DNA of 64,000 bases. It comes from Marsupella aquatica. Lineage: Eukaryota > Marchantiophyta. The stretch lies in the NCBI GenBank assembly GCA_973895155.1, contig OZ316895.1, positions 15,066,001 to 15,130,000 of the forward strand. Direction: 5' to 3'. A program made the translations under genes and the position numbers. Positions 36,332 to 48,201 of this stretch are shown piece after piece (position 1 is the stretch's first letter; every line of letters starts with the position of its first letter). The notes beneath the pieces are model-generated. The model did not search any database. It saw nothing but the letters and a program-made list of their open reading frames with translations, and was not told the DNA's origin.

Positions 36332-36545
36332 TGGTCACCCTTGAAACAAGGCTCCCTCGGGTCACCCTTGGGGCGAGGCTCCCTCGGGTCACTCTAGGTC
36401 GCCCTTGGGGCGAGGCTCCCTCGGGTCGCCCTTGGTTCGACCCTACTTAGGGTCGCCCTTGGGGCGAGGCTCCATCGGGTCGCCCTTGGGGCGAGGCTCT
36501 CTCAGGTCGCCCTTGGGGCGAAGCTCCCTCGAGTCACCCTTTGAA
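36332..36545 (-). repeat. Minisatellite in the copia leader
   Basis: About seven or eight units, 28-35 bases long, of the type GGTCGCCCTTGGGGCGAGGC followed by TCCCTCG. They lie between the 5' LTR and gag, a position usually reserved for packaging signals. Confidence 0.9.
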
Positions 36546-37362
36546 GCCCTGTTGCTGCAAAAATCCCATCACAATTCCTGGACAAAGTTATTGTTCACTA
36601 ACTTTGTCGTTTTCCTTGTGCCCTAGGTCGCCGCCACACCTCACCTCTCCGCGGTGCGTTATGTTGCCGTAGGAAACACAATTTGCCAACATCCAACGTT
36701 GCTTGCTGCCGCCAATTCCACGAGTAAAAATGATGACCGCCGACAGGGAAATGTTGCCAAATTGCACCGGCACAATCTGCGAGCTCAGTAGAGAAAAAAT
36801 CTTCCGTCGTGTCACACTCACTCCATGTCAAGTGCCAATCCCGGACTCAAAATGACCGTCTTGTCGCGATCAAAACATTGAGCCATAGCACTTCGTATTT
36901 CTTCCTCCGAGTTGGACGTGACAACGAGTAACCCGGTTCAGATGAGAACAAGCTCTATAGCCTGTGAAAAAATCTGAACATCTCCTTCACTCGTCATGAC
37001 GCACTCGGTAACCACTCAACAGCAACTCAACTACCGAAACGAACAGCTCGCTTTAACCTCCAACATGAGCTATAACATGCAACGCCTCCCGCACCGCACA
37101 ACTCAAACCGTTGAAAAAATGATCTCTGGTCTCTCCCCCGAAATACCGTTGAACACGAAAAAACTCCAGATTGACGCAAACTTCGATTCCTCCGCACCAC
37201 GGATTCCGATCAACGAGTTCTAACCACCGTTAGAAAGCCCTCTCACTAATCCATCCGTTCAGCCACACACATTTGAGTTTCATGCGATGAAACTCCGAAT
37301 GTAACACCAACAATGAACGCTGGAAAACCGTCACGAAAAAGACCTCGTCACCTCCCAAGCAT

Positions 37363-37374
37363 GCTTTGATACCA
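37363..37374 (-). other. Primer-binding site, initiator-Met tRNA type
   Basis: Minus-strand TGGTATCAAAGC begins two bases inside the 5' LTR and differs at one base from the TGGTATCAGAGC complementary to the 3' end of plant tRNA-iMet. Confidence 0.88.
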
Positions 37375-37376
37375 AT

Positions 37377-37705
37377 TGTTGAGCATCGATAACAATCGCA
37401 ACGGCAAACCCATGAACCATCCAATGCACAAGAGTCGACACACAGAGATACGTGGTTCACCTCCACATGAGGCTACGTCCACGGGAACACACAAGAGCTT
37501 TACCGGTCATACCAAGCATCCACAGCATAAGCTCTCTCTATCTCTCAACTAGCTCAGTAAGAATGAGCCTAAGTTCCACCTCTCCAAGCAAACACCGCTT
37601 GGTTATAGAGTGTGCACAGCATGACTAACCTAACCAAGTCTGCAACTAAGGTTAGCCTTAACTACGGTACAGTCGTAACTCTAGACCTAAGAGTAAATCC
37701 TAACA
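37377..37705 (-). repeat. 5' LTR of the copia element
   Basis: 329 bases, same ends as the partner LTR and lacking its 16-base segment. Compared with the partner, several CG sites read TG or CA. Confidence 0.93.
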
Positions 37706-37908
37706 TGATGGAGGACGTGTCCAGCCCTACTCAAGTCTCAGGACAAGAATCTTGTCAGCATTTGTGACACACCCATAGAGTTATAGCTGGTTTGAAAAGG
37801 CTGTCAGGAAGTTCGTTCTAGCTTCTCATCAATTCTCAGTAAAACAAGCCTGACTAAACCATCTTTCAACACAAATAGTGACATTCCTTGCAATAAGAAT
37901 TACTATCT

Positions 37909-38030
37909 TCAATGCCCAGATAACTAGCGTAAATGAATGCAGGAGTTTTGGTTGTGATTAGATGGTTTCAATGCCCAAATTCCTAACCTAAATGAATGTA
38001 GGAGCTTTGACTGTAACATATGGCGAGTAC
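37909..38030 (+). repeat. Tandem duplication, about 64 bp
   Basis: TTCAATGCCCANATNNCTAN followed by TAAATGAATGNAGGAG occurs twice, at about 37907 and 37967. Confidence 0.8.
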
Positions 38031-39830
38031 CATGTGCCCTTGTGCCATTTTCCAGTTTTACCCCTAAAAGTACGTGTCTGTTTCCAGTTCCACCCCCAAC
38101 TCCCCCCCCCCGAGTCGCGCTCTAGAGGCTTCAGTCTAGACTGTTGGCTCTTATCCTGACTTAATTTCTATTGCACGTTATTAGATAGATAGTCACACTT
38201 CCTGTAATAAGAATACTCACCGTGCAAATGGAGGGGAAAAGAACGAGGATGTGCAAAAAAATTGATTTTTCCTTGCAGTAAATATTGGATCATACTTGTT
38301 GTATTGAGAATAGTCACCCTCTCTAATGTACACTTTTACCTAGCATCTCTTAGCCAAATATTAGCAGATGCAATATGTCCTAGCTACTGTAGTTTTCTCT
38401 GTTGGGAAAGCGGCAAATAGCCAAGGCTTCAATGTCCTCCCATTTTAGTGTTATTGCCATTGTACCTCACCCAACATTTGGACATAGATGACAAAACAAA
38501 GCAACAGGAAGTAGCTTAATATTGTAGCAAGTAATTGCACAATGCTTGCTCCATCTTCTATCCCTTTGACAGAAATTTTTAATCATAACAACATGGTACA
38601 ATTGGAGGGATTGAACCAAACATGCACAGCTAACTTTGATCCAATCCCCTTCATTTCCTTGCACATACGGGAGTCTCACTGCATGCTATGGGCCAAACAT
38701 CGGCTGACACCTGGGCCAAATGTAAATGCATGATAACACCATAGCAAACCAAAAACTCCATCAATGTTAATTTGTGTGAGATTGGAGCACCCAACAATTT
38801 CCCCTCCCGCACCCTCATTTGCTTCAGGTGCCTTTCCCCTCACTATTTTTGAAATATACTGTACTGCACCATAGTTGAGTTGTTAGTCTTGAAGCTGCTA
38901 TAATGGTGATTGCACTTTTCAAATTTTGTCTTATTCAATATTTTTGTGTCAAAACTTGCCAGACTAGAAGGATTGTTGATTGAAATTTTGAAGATGCTAT
39001 ATGGTGCATGCAGTTTTCAGATTTTGACTTATTCATAATTTGTGTGTCATGTATTTTTTATTTCAATGTGCCTTATCAAGGGGCATCCTTTGCATTATAT
39101 AGATTTTAATTAAATTTTGGTATCTTAGAGAATTTTGAACTCATTTGAACTCATTAATCCCAATGACTTTAATTTCTATTCTAACCTTGCACAAAGTTTT
39201 TAAGTCCTCTCATGAGAGAGAAAAATGATTCTAAATAAAAGTGAACACATGGTGTCTTCAGTTCCCCTCATGACTTTCTTCCCTAAGTTTATGGTTTTTA
39301 TTGAATTGAGTGTCATTAATAAGGCACATTGAATTATGTGCACACATTGTAGTGCCTTTGTGTCATAGCACCTGACTGTACCTTTCATTGGTTACTATGT
39401 GCTTTTCTTTGCATGTCCTATTCTAGTTCTACTCTCTTACTTGATATCTACATCTATAATATGCAATGCCGCCAAAAAGTACTTTCGTCTGCTTACAAAA
39501 TTGAAAATGGAGGGAATCAAGCTAGACCGTCAGATTATTTTAAAGTTTTTTGTGTACTCTTGGATTGATTCACCAAGAGTGTCAAATGATATACTTCTCT
39601 TTATAGTATAATACACAGTACATGAGGTATTTCTTATGTACATTCTTATGTAACATCATCTAAAATGTTTCTTTCTCTTTTATTAATAAGTTTCACACAT
39701 CCCAACTATAAACTTTTGGGGCATGTCAAATTTTTTGTATTTTGCATAGAGTATGATTATAAGGTACATCTACAAACAATAATTGTCAGTGAGGGACAAT
39801 TGGGGTCGTAGTATATCTATTAATACCCTA
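38031..39830. other. No gene recognised
   Basis: AT-rich noncoding DNA with a C11 run near 38103-38113 and near-repeats such as TTGAAGCTGCTATAATGGTG and TTTGAAGATGCTATATGGTG (38890 and 38986). Confidence 0.5.
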
Positions 39831-39835
39831 GAGAC

Positions 39836-39955
39836 TTGAAGCCACAAGGAAGGGAGAGGGTTGCTTTTCAAAGATAAAAGGGAAATTAAAGCCACAAGGA
39901 GGGAGAGGGGAGTAGTTGGTTTCTAAAGATAAAGGGACAAAAAGAAGTAAAATAA
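39836..39955 (+). repeat. Near-duplicate, about 55-60 bp
   Basis: GAAGCCACAAGGAAGGGAGAGG and AAGCCACAAGGAGGGAGAGG each precede TTTCNAAAGATAAANGG, at about 39838 and 39892. Confidence 0.7.
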
Positions 39956-40129
39956 AGTTGAGTACATGGAAAAAACTGCAAAGCAAGAAAAGGATAGAGG
40001 GGATAATATTTTTGCCAGCCAAGAGCTTTCCCATGATGGAAAACTTATAGTTTTTTGTGCATAAAAATGCTTATTTATCAAAATCTTGAAAAATGGAATA
40101 TTAAAACAAAAAGTGTTTCCCTCCTCCAC

Positions 40130-41045
40130 ATTGTTGTCTTGCCTCAACATTTCTGTCTTGCTTCTGCCTTGATATTTTCACTCTCTTCAACATCCTTGCC
40201 TCGCCTCAAATTCTTGGGCATTGGGCTATCACACAATAAGGGATCCCATCCATTTATGGGATCATCTGCTTACAGTCGCAAGATTGGGCCAGGTTCAACC
40301 TCAACCATTGGATGGAAAAGAAGTTTTTTGTGGCCCTTGATCTGCAAAACTCCATTAATAGCTCTGGATACTATCTCCTCTAACTCCCTTTCAGTATGTT
40401 GGGTTTCTCCCACTTTGCCTTTTGTGCCTGTTTTTTGCTTTTATTTCCTTTAATTTATTTCTGAACATTGCCTTAATTTCTCCATAATTATTTGTCTTTT
40501 GCCTTGCTTTGACATTGCTTTGACCTCACTTGACATCTTTGCCTCTCCTCGACATCTTCGCATCTCCTCGACATCTTACCCTCTCCTCAACATCTTTGTC
40601 TCTCCTTGACATCCTCGACATCTGGCCCTTGCCTCGACATCTTGCCCTCATCTAAACATTTTTGTCTCGCCTTGACATCTTTCTCTCCCCTTGACATCTT
40701 TGCCTCTCCTCGACATCTGGCCCTCCCCTGAACATCTTTGCATCTCCTTGACATCTTCGCATTTCCTCGACATCTTACCCTCTCCTCAAAATCTTTGTCT
40801 CTCCTCAACGTCATGCCCTTGCCTCAACATCTTCCCCTCACTCGACATCTTGCCCTCACCTCAAAATCTTGCCCTCACCTTGACATCTTGCCTTAACCTC
40901 AAAATGTTGCATTCACCTCGACATCCAGCCCTCACTCGGAATCTTGCCCTTACCTCGACGTCTTGCCCTCACCTAGAAATTTTGCCCTCACTCAGAATCT
41001 TGCCCTCACCTCAACATCTTGATCTCACTCAACATCTTTCGTGCA
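40130..41045 (+). repeat. Degenerate minisatellite, CTCGACATCTTGCCCTCACC type
   Basis: Several dozen units of 15-22 bases built around TTGACATC or CTCGACATCTT, densest from 40500 to 41045. The array reads open in some frames only because the unit lacks stops; I do not treat it as coding. Confidence 0.9.
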
Positions 41046-41059
41046 ACGCACAGGCATGG

Positions 41060-42200
41060 GGCTAGTACTTACATATCACTACAAGACAAAATATCAAGCA
41101 TGTTCCAGGATGAGCATGCTATATTGGCAAAGTCCTCCTTATTATAGACTTTGCTGCAGGCTTTGCTGTCAAGATCCAAGGTTGGGCTTGACATTGATAG
41201 CTCTGCCCAAGAGGAGAGCTGTGGTGGCTAAGTCAACAAGGGTAGGGTTTGGGGAAATTTTGACTAATCCTACTATTGGCAGGGGCTCTATGGTTAGATA
41301 TGGTCCATTGGGAAGTTTACATGTAGTCTGGATCTCAGTAGGTGTAACCATGGCATAGTACTCAAGTTTTTAGTTTCAATGGCAGATTTTTAATTTCCAC
41401 TAGTTTCAGCGGAAAAAAACACCCATAAATATATTCAGCAGGTTAGCCTTTGATACTAGAATGTGGAGATCCTCCTCACATGATAGTGAACAACACAAGA
41501 GTATATTTTACTATGAAAAAACTGTAAAAAGTCTTATGGAGTACAATTTAAGGTTTGGTTGGTGTCTATGGGTTTCTGTGAATCCATCCTACACCCTTGT
41601 CAAACTTTTGTGTCTATTAGGGATTGTTTTCCGTTTAAATGGCTATGGCATAAGTCTATGTTAAAATGAACCCTTAGTTTCACAATCCGGTTACAACTTT
41701 GTTTGGGAAGTTGAACACCAGATGGACTTCCATGTTTGAAAAATTGCACTGATAGACTCTTGCAACCCAGATGGACTGCAGTGTACCCCTCTTTTCTGCT
41801 CATATAGTACATATTAGGCCAATGAGTGAAATGTGGCAAGACAATGAGACAGTCATCTTAGAAAATCTGTAGGTCTCTCAATTCTCAATGATATTGACTA
41901 CATCACTCACTGGAAAGATCTTTCCAAGCTCTTTGTAACCAACCCAAAGAACCAGGTTCCGTTGGATACAAAGGGAGATATTGAATGTCAAAGGTAGTCC
42001 CTCAAAACCTTTCACAATGAGTGTCAGAGTAATCTCACTGTCAATTCACATGAAAACTAGAGAAATTCACCTCTCTCAATTCTTCATGAAAACTAGAGAT
42101 ATTAGACTATTTGGAAAGATCTTTCCAAAATGCTCCTATTGAGACCAAGAAAACCATATTCCATTGGATATCAAGTGAGATATCCATAATAGTCCAACTT
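41060..42200. other. No gene recognised; local near-repeat
   Basis: GGAAAGATCTTTCCAA, itself a palindrome GGAAAGATCTTTCC, occurs at about 41911 and 42110. Each copy is followed by related sequence (GGTTCCGTTGGATACAAAGG against TATTCCATTGGATATCAAGT). Confidence 0.55.
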
Positions 42201-42201
42201 T

Positions 42202-42571
42202 GCTGTTGAAAACTTGTTGGATTGAGAAGGGTGCCAATAAGTGAGGCTGCAAAAGGAGTCAAGGTCCATGGCGGTTGCATAGGTCACAGGCTCGGTCCAT
42301 CGGAACATCATTTTCTTCATTTGGAAAATGATGACTTAAAAACTTATGGCCAGTATTTGTTTTTGTGACAAAGGTCTGCTAGATTCCACTTCTTTGAAAA
42401 GTTTTAGCCTCTATTGGCTAAAATTTGCCAAGTTTTTGTGTCTTCCATAGCCAGTTTCCCACAGACCCAACCAGCCGGTGTCACAAAGACTTAAAAGTAG
42501 GGGCTTCCTTGGGCAAGCTACACGTTTCTGGTTACGATTGAGACGAAGTCAAAGCTCTTTTTGAGTCCTTG
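42202..42571 (+). repeat. Inverted repeat arm 2, outer diverged block
   Basis: Partner of 30724-31100. It is separated from the inner arm by 388 bases that are absent from arm 1. Confidence 0.85.
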
Positions 42572-42959
42572 TATGCATTGTTACTTCACAGCTTATATAT
42601 CCAGCCTTTGAAATGGCCGCCCAGCCAACCAATTTCCAAATTTATACTCATTATTTATTGTTTTGATGGGAGACGCGCTGCGTGTAGTCTCTGAGGATCC
42701 TTCACCTGTTTGTAAGGTAAAAATATTTGTTTCATTCATTTACATTTTACTTAGTTTTTGAAGTTTCCTGCTGATCGTGCATTGCCTATAGAACTGAAAA
42801 TCCAATTCAGATCTAGATATAAGCTTTTCACAGGTTCAGGCGTAAAAAAATCTATTTTTTTGCGCACTTATGAACCGAGTACTTAATGGCATTTAGCCTT
42901 TCCAGCAAATAGCGGCACTATCTAATTCAGGATTGCTCCCAAATGCGGCCATCCCGTGC

Positions 42960-44228
42960 TCAAGTTCAAAACCTCTCAAGTTGTGTTGGTATAAGTACTA
43001 AATCTAAAACCTCTTGCCAGAGCACTGCACATTAAATCTACGACACAACCCTACAACCAGAACATAAACCAAGACACATGCTCATTTTGTAGATCACAAA
43101 CATAGTGTATTGGTTTATGTTATGGTGTATAGAAAGCATTAAGTGCGCATTAACTTGAACGAGAAAGTAGATATAACACTCACAAAATCGCTACACCACC
43201 TATCCTTATTTCCACAATCCCCAAATTAAAACCTCTACTAGAAACAGGAACGTTTGTTTCTTTGTCCAGCTAGGAAGTGAGTTGGAGCATTCATTGCTTT
43301 CCTTCGAGTAAAAAGAAGAACACACGATCGGCGGAGTGATGAGTGATGAGTGATGACAGACGAGGGCAGTGCGTAATTACAATCCCATCTGCAAAATTCC
43401 AGCGGAGAAGAAAACCAGCAGAGACAGCTGCACAGCAAGGAAGCAAGGAAGCAGCGGAGCGGAGGACCATAGGTAGCAACAGCAAAGCTCGTAGCATGTA
43501 CAAAAGAGTGGTAGCAAGCTTCAGTGCGAGCGTGTCATCTCTCTTTCTCTCAAAGGAGGACGGTAAGCTTTCTTCTGCAGTAGGAGCTGCAGCGGAATTT
43601 CGTTCAAGGCAAGAAATCGGAGCTGCATTTCCTTTCCACTCTGTTGTCAGCACCCCGAGGCCATTCAGCCAGCCAGCCATCACGCGATCGGGACGCGGGA
43701 AGTACGTATGACATAGTTTTCGACAAGTTTAGAGGCATTCAAGGTGGGCTCGGCTCGGCTCGGCTCGGCTTGGGTGGAGCAGGAATCAATCTTCAATTTC
43801 ATTCGAGGTGTTCTGGTTCTGCGGAATACGAGGATGCTTGCTTTGAGCAGTCAAACCTATGTAAATTGATCAGTCTAGTAAGAGTGGGAGTTCCTTTTCT
43901 GCCCGATGGATCTCCGTAGAAGGGGCTTGCTGCTTCTTCCCAGTGAGAGTGAGAGATGAGTTGAGAGGTACGCGGGAGAGACTCGAGTGGCGTGGGGCGG
44001 GCTGGACTTGACTTCCGGCAGCGAGATGAAACCAGGGAATGAGAACGAAAGGAAACCTGAGGGCAGCCTCAACAATTTGGATCGTCGTCTGAACCAAACC
44101 TTGAAGAGTGTACAAGGGTAAGTAAGAACGAGCAGACAAAGGCCAATATGTGTTTGTTAGATCTCTGAGCATTTTTAGCAATCTAATCTCATGACATTGC
44201 TTGCTTCTGAGGTGTCGTCGAGAGCTGC
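42960..44228 (+). repeat. Long inverted repeat arm 2 (1269 bp), copy of the TBC 5' region upstream of Misato
   Basis: Near-identical reverse complement of 29336-30604. In this orientation any promoter carried by the arm points right, toward the Misato start codon 158 bases past the arm's end. The exon-1-like text reads TYDIVFDKFRGIQ here (YDGVFDKFRGIQ in arm 1). Confidence 0.93.
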
Positions 44229-44386
44229 CCTGGCTGGATTCGAGAGCTTGTTGGGCCCTGGCACTCATCCCTGCGGCAGCTGGTGCTGGTGCTCCTTTGC
44301 CTCCGTTTGAACCAGCCTTCCTTGGCATCGTTTGTTTTCTTGACAGGGCGTTGGCGTTCTTTCAGCTGAATTGAAACAGGAAAATA

Positions 44387-47300
44387 ATGAAAGAGATTGT
44401 GACAGTCCAAGTCGGGAGTTTCGCCAATTATGTGGGCTCCCATTTCTGGAATTTCCAGGTACGATACTGCCACGAAGGAGGATAACATGTGGGTGATGAT
44501 TATGTTTTGACATTCTTAAATCATTGCTGCTGCTAGACGGAATTGGGATTCTTGGCTTGAAGCACGATCTTCTGGATGTAACTTCGTCGGCGTAGTAAGA
44601 CGAGATGGTATCGTACTTTTGGTAACTGAATCAGCGTCTTGTTTTGAAATATTCTTTAATGAGCAGGATGAGGTCCTGGGACTAGCGGAACAAGGTTACG
44701 AAGATCCCATGATCCCAACAATTGGCCTAAAGTTGGACGTGCTGTTCAGAGTCGGGGAAACGCGCCAGGTAAGGTTGTTCTTTAGAGTCACGGTGTAGGG
44801 TTTAGGTTGTCTGGTCTTGTCTGGTCTCGGATGAATGAGATTCAAGAGATAAAGACATGTGCACGGAAACTTGTTAATGTTCAACCTGCTTATATGTGTA
44901 GGAAATCACATCATATAACCTCAAATTCGGTGGAGCTTCAGATTCTGGTTTAAAGTCGCTGAGTTTAAGATTTAGTCGTTAGAACTTAAATTCTAAACCT
45001 CCCACAGGACAGAATTTGAACCGAAAAATCCTTCTCGAATCCCCTTTTGGTAACAGTGTGGGACAGTGAGGCTTGAAATTGCTTAAGAATTCAACAAAGC
45101 ATCATTTGTTGTTAATGTTTCAACTTTAAGGTTTTATGTATCTACCAAAGGCTCCACTTCTCTACAGTCTCATTCGATTATGGATCATCTGGATTTATTC
45201 AACCCTTTAGATGATTGATGGAAAGTATGTAATGGCTACTGCTGCAGGGCAGATCCACTTACACTCCTCGGTTATTGTCACTTGACTTTCGTGGTAATGG
45301 TGTCCTTCTCGTTGGCTCTGTCGTGATTGTATCCTAAAGTATAATTTTATTCTTACCTTTTGTTCAGGATGCTTATGTACAATTCCAAATTGCACCTTTC
45401 CCACCAGGGGATACTATAATTATTAATTCGTGCTGTTGCATTTAAAGATATGAAGCTCCGCTGCTCTTTTATCTAAAGGGCCTTTAAAAGGATTGTGCAA
45501 AACTAGAAACTGGTTCTACATTTTCAGGAGTGGGGTTTTTCTGGTGAATGTAGAAAAGCAAATGCTAATTGTTGTTGCTACTGCTGTAGTTTCATTGTTA
45601 CAGGATCTTCAGGTGCGGTAAGTACATCTGGGAGTCTATATGAACGGCCATCCTCTGCAGAGCTTTCATCAATTACCGCCTGGTAAAGATATAGCTCAGG
45701 TTTCTGGAACTGGTGTTTTATTTCCTAAGGACCTTAATTTCTTATTTGGTAGGATGAAGCACAGAATTTTTGTGAAAGTGACCTCAACTATTGTTGTGGA
45801 GTAGGCGTGGACCTGCAGCTACTTTCCGATCAGAACGCAATGAGAAAAATAAGTTTCTGCAAAGTTTGGATGATGAAGAAGATGAGTGGCTTGACTCAAG
45901 TGCTTCATCAGAACAAAGTGTTCGAGTTGATGGTCAGGAGGATGCTCTTATGGTTGAGAATCACGAGAAAGAAAGAGCTTTGGTGGAAAGCCTTGAGGAA
46001 GGGGTTCAATATTGGACAGACTACTTGAAAACTCACCTTCATCCCTGGAGCATATACCAAATACCTGGCGTTTGGCAGGGAGTGACCCCGTTTGATCATT
46101 ATGGTTGTGGAAAGGGACTTATCTCAGGGGAAGAGCAAGCAGAAGAGCTTCGTGACAAATTGCGTCTATTTGTAGAGGAATGTGATCACATGCAGGTCAT
46201 CTGTCTACCTTATCCTCTCTGCCGATAACATGTCTGGACTTCTTTACGGCACGCCGCTGCAATCGAGTGCTTTGTCATGCAGAATCTTGAGCATAGTTTA
46301 TTTAGCGGGCAAGAATTCGAGATTTCTATTTCTACAAAGCTCTTTGTTACATCTCGTATTGGATCAATCCTGAAAGTAATAGTTTTGATGGTCCTTGATA
46401 GCCGTTTTATATGAGGTGTGAATGAATGTCAACAGAATAGGGATTCTGTGCAGCGTTAACAACAAGAGCAATCCTACAGTATGCTTCATGACCGAAGGAA
46501 ATTATCCATGCAAATAGTAGTAGGAGAGAGAGAGAACAGGTTATTGTTGTTCTCAATAGAGAGTAATAGTCGATCTTCTTAACAACGTTGATCTTTGCAA
46601 AACTTTCAGGGCTTCCAATTTCTGGTGGACGACTTGGGCGGCTTTTCTTGTATTGCAGCAGATGTACTTGATGATGTTGTTGAGGAGTATGGGAAAACTC
46701 CCATCTTGCTTTTCACTGTGCGACCTCCAGATGATGTTCCAAGTCCCAATAGAACCCTTACTCGAAAACTCCACGACGCGATTTCTTTGGCTAGAATTGC
46801 TTCCTTAGCTCAAGTTACTGTCCCGTTGGGTTTAACCCATATCGCTCAAAGTGAGTATCTGAATTCCTACAGAGAATAATGAACTTCTCGCTCACTCTTC
46901 TTGCATTCACGACATCATGATCCCGGCCACTGCTCAGTCTTAACCAATGGCTCTATGGATTTAGGTGCAATTGCTGAAAATCTGCTTATCCGGGATGGAA
47001 AGCCATTCCACTCAAGTGCAGTATATGCAGCTGCTATAAACAGCATAACTCTCCCATTTAGGATGGAAGTCTCCGGGCCTTCAGTCACCTCACAAGTCGC
47101 AGGTGTGGGTAGCTCGGATTTGGGAACTTGTCTGCGATTAGTGTCATGTTCGTCTGCAAGACGACTTGCTCTATTGGAGGCTGCTTTCCCAGCTCCTGGT
47201 GTGCCAGGTTTGTCCCAAGATTGTTGATAGTTTTAATTTTAACTTCAATTATTTCCCAATCGCTAATTGTTAATCTCATGACGGTGAACCAGTTCAAAAT

Positions 47301-48201
47301 GCTGTACTTAGATAGCAGTGTGCTTTGTCAGCTGTCAGTCTCCATGATATGGCCAGTCTGACTTTTGCTCCAATATATTCTCATTTCAGAAAAGATGCTT
47401 AATCATAAGTTACTGTTCTGTGACGCAGATGCGATGAGCGAGAGAGCCTATAATTTGCAGAAGCTGGCTTCCCTCACTCCAAGTACTGGGACACAGACTG
47501 ATGATGGAAACCAGGTTGCAGAAATGTTGGTTGTCCAAGGGGCACGATTAACAGGTTCGACAGCCTTATCAATCACGCATAATATTCGCTTCCTATCAGG
47601 ACGCTGTTTTTTGTTGTGTAGAGCAGTATTACCGTCCCTAGAGACGGTGGAGCTGTTGGGGCCAACAATAGTTGAGTTATGAGTAAGGTTTGTGTTTAAC
47701 TTTTGAGGGAGTTCTTTTGTAGGTTCAAGAGGACCAGCTACTACATCTCAAGTGCGCGAGTGTTTAGCCCGAGCTGGCGAAAGGCTGGCACGAGCAGGGA
47801 CAAATCCTAGACGAGGCTTGGTCTTGACTCACCTGGCAGTATCGCCTTGCCCATTGGCAATCCCCTTGCCTTTCCCATGTATTTTTTCTCCTTACGTTGG
47901 GAGGCATGGAGATATTCTATCAAGACCTGTTGTAGCGACAAACAGGGGAAGAGGGGGTATTGACGTAGTTTCTACACCTGTGACAACAAGGGTCAGTACG
48001 AGTGGAGCCATCGTACCATACATCAAGGAAAGATGGGAAGATATGCAGCGGCTGGGCCTTGGACGGGCAACAGCAGGACCTTCGATCCTAGAAGATTGGG
48101 GATTTGCAAGAGAGGAAGTCCAAGAGCTGAGTGAGAGCCTCTCGAGTATGCTACATCAATACAAAAGCGTCACTGAAATTGACTCATCCGATAGCGAGTG
48201 A
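44387..48201 (+). CDS. DML1: Misato/DML1 family protein, 611 aa, nine exons
   Basis: Misato proteins are tubulin/FtsZ-like; in fungi and animals they act in mitochondrial inheritance and morphology. Exons 44387-44458, 44667-44768, 45248-45293, 45613-45682, 45805-46195, 46610-46850, 46938-47207, 47390-47554 and 47723-48201 total 1836 bases in one frame, with GT-AG borders. The N terminus MKEIVTVQVGSFANYVGSHF is the family hallmark. HPWSIYQIPGVWQG and FDHYGCGKGLISGEEQAEEL follow around residues 170-210, then GFQFLVDDLGGFSCIAADVL in exon 6, KPFHSSAVYAAAINS in exon 7 and CPLAIPLPFPCIFSPYVGRH in exon 9. Length is slightly above the roughly 550-570 residues usual for the family. The start is fixed by the conserved first residues. 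A pyrimidine-rich TTCTTTCAG just upstream could be an acceptor for a noncoding first exon in the inverted repeat arm. Transcript-level evidence would be needed to place the promoter. Confidence 0.95.

Larger units (their letters stand above)
31344..37705 (-). mobile_element. Ty1/copia LTR retrotransposon, full length but defective (6362 bp)
   Basis: LTRs at 31344-31688 and 37377-37705 begin TGTTGAG and end CTAACA in plus orientation. They are flanked by the 5-base target duplication TGATG (31339-31343 and 37706-37710). In the minus-strand sense a tRNA-iMet-type primer site and a polypurine tract sit just inside the LTRs, followed by gag, protease, integrase, reverse transcriptase and RNase H in copia order. 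The coding region carries several stops and two frameshifts. The LTRs differ by a 16-base indel and about ten substitutions, mostly C-to-T or G-to-A, which indicates a fairly recent insertion. It lies in the loop of the long inverted repeat. Confidence 0.96.

Noticed and set aside
40587-41065. Open frames in both directions across the minisatellite
   Set aside because: Repeat-derived text with no domain; the same unit is open in several frames.
43343-43711. 122-codon frame also present at 29853-30221
   Set aside because: Present in both arms only because the arms are copies. It is out of frame with the exon-1-like YDGVFDKF text and resembles no family.
43870-44328. Minus-strand frame beginning MPRKAGSNGGKGAPAPAAAG
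   Set aside because: It looks like a protein start but runs into the inverted repeat arm, where the matching frame in the other arm has a different start. It opposes the Misato leader. A divergent first exon cannot be excluded.
45685-45760. tRNA-like TATAGCTCAGG
   Set aside because: No B box follows at the right distance and no cloverleaf can be drawn; it lies in a Misato intron.
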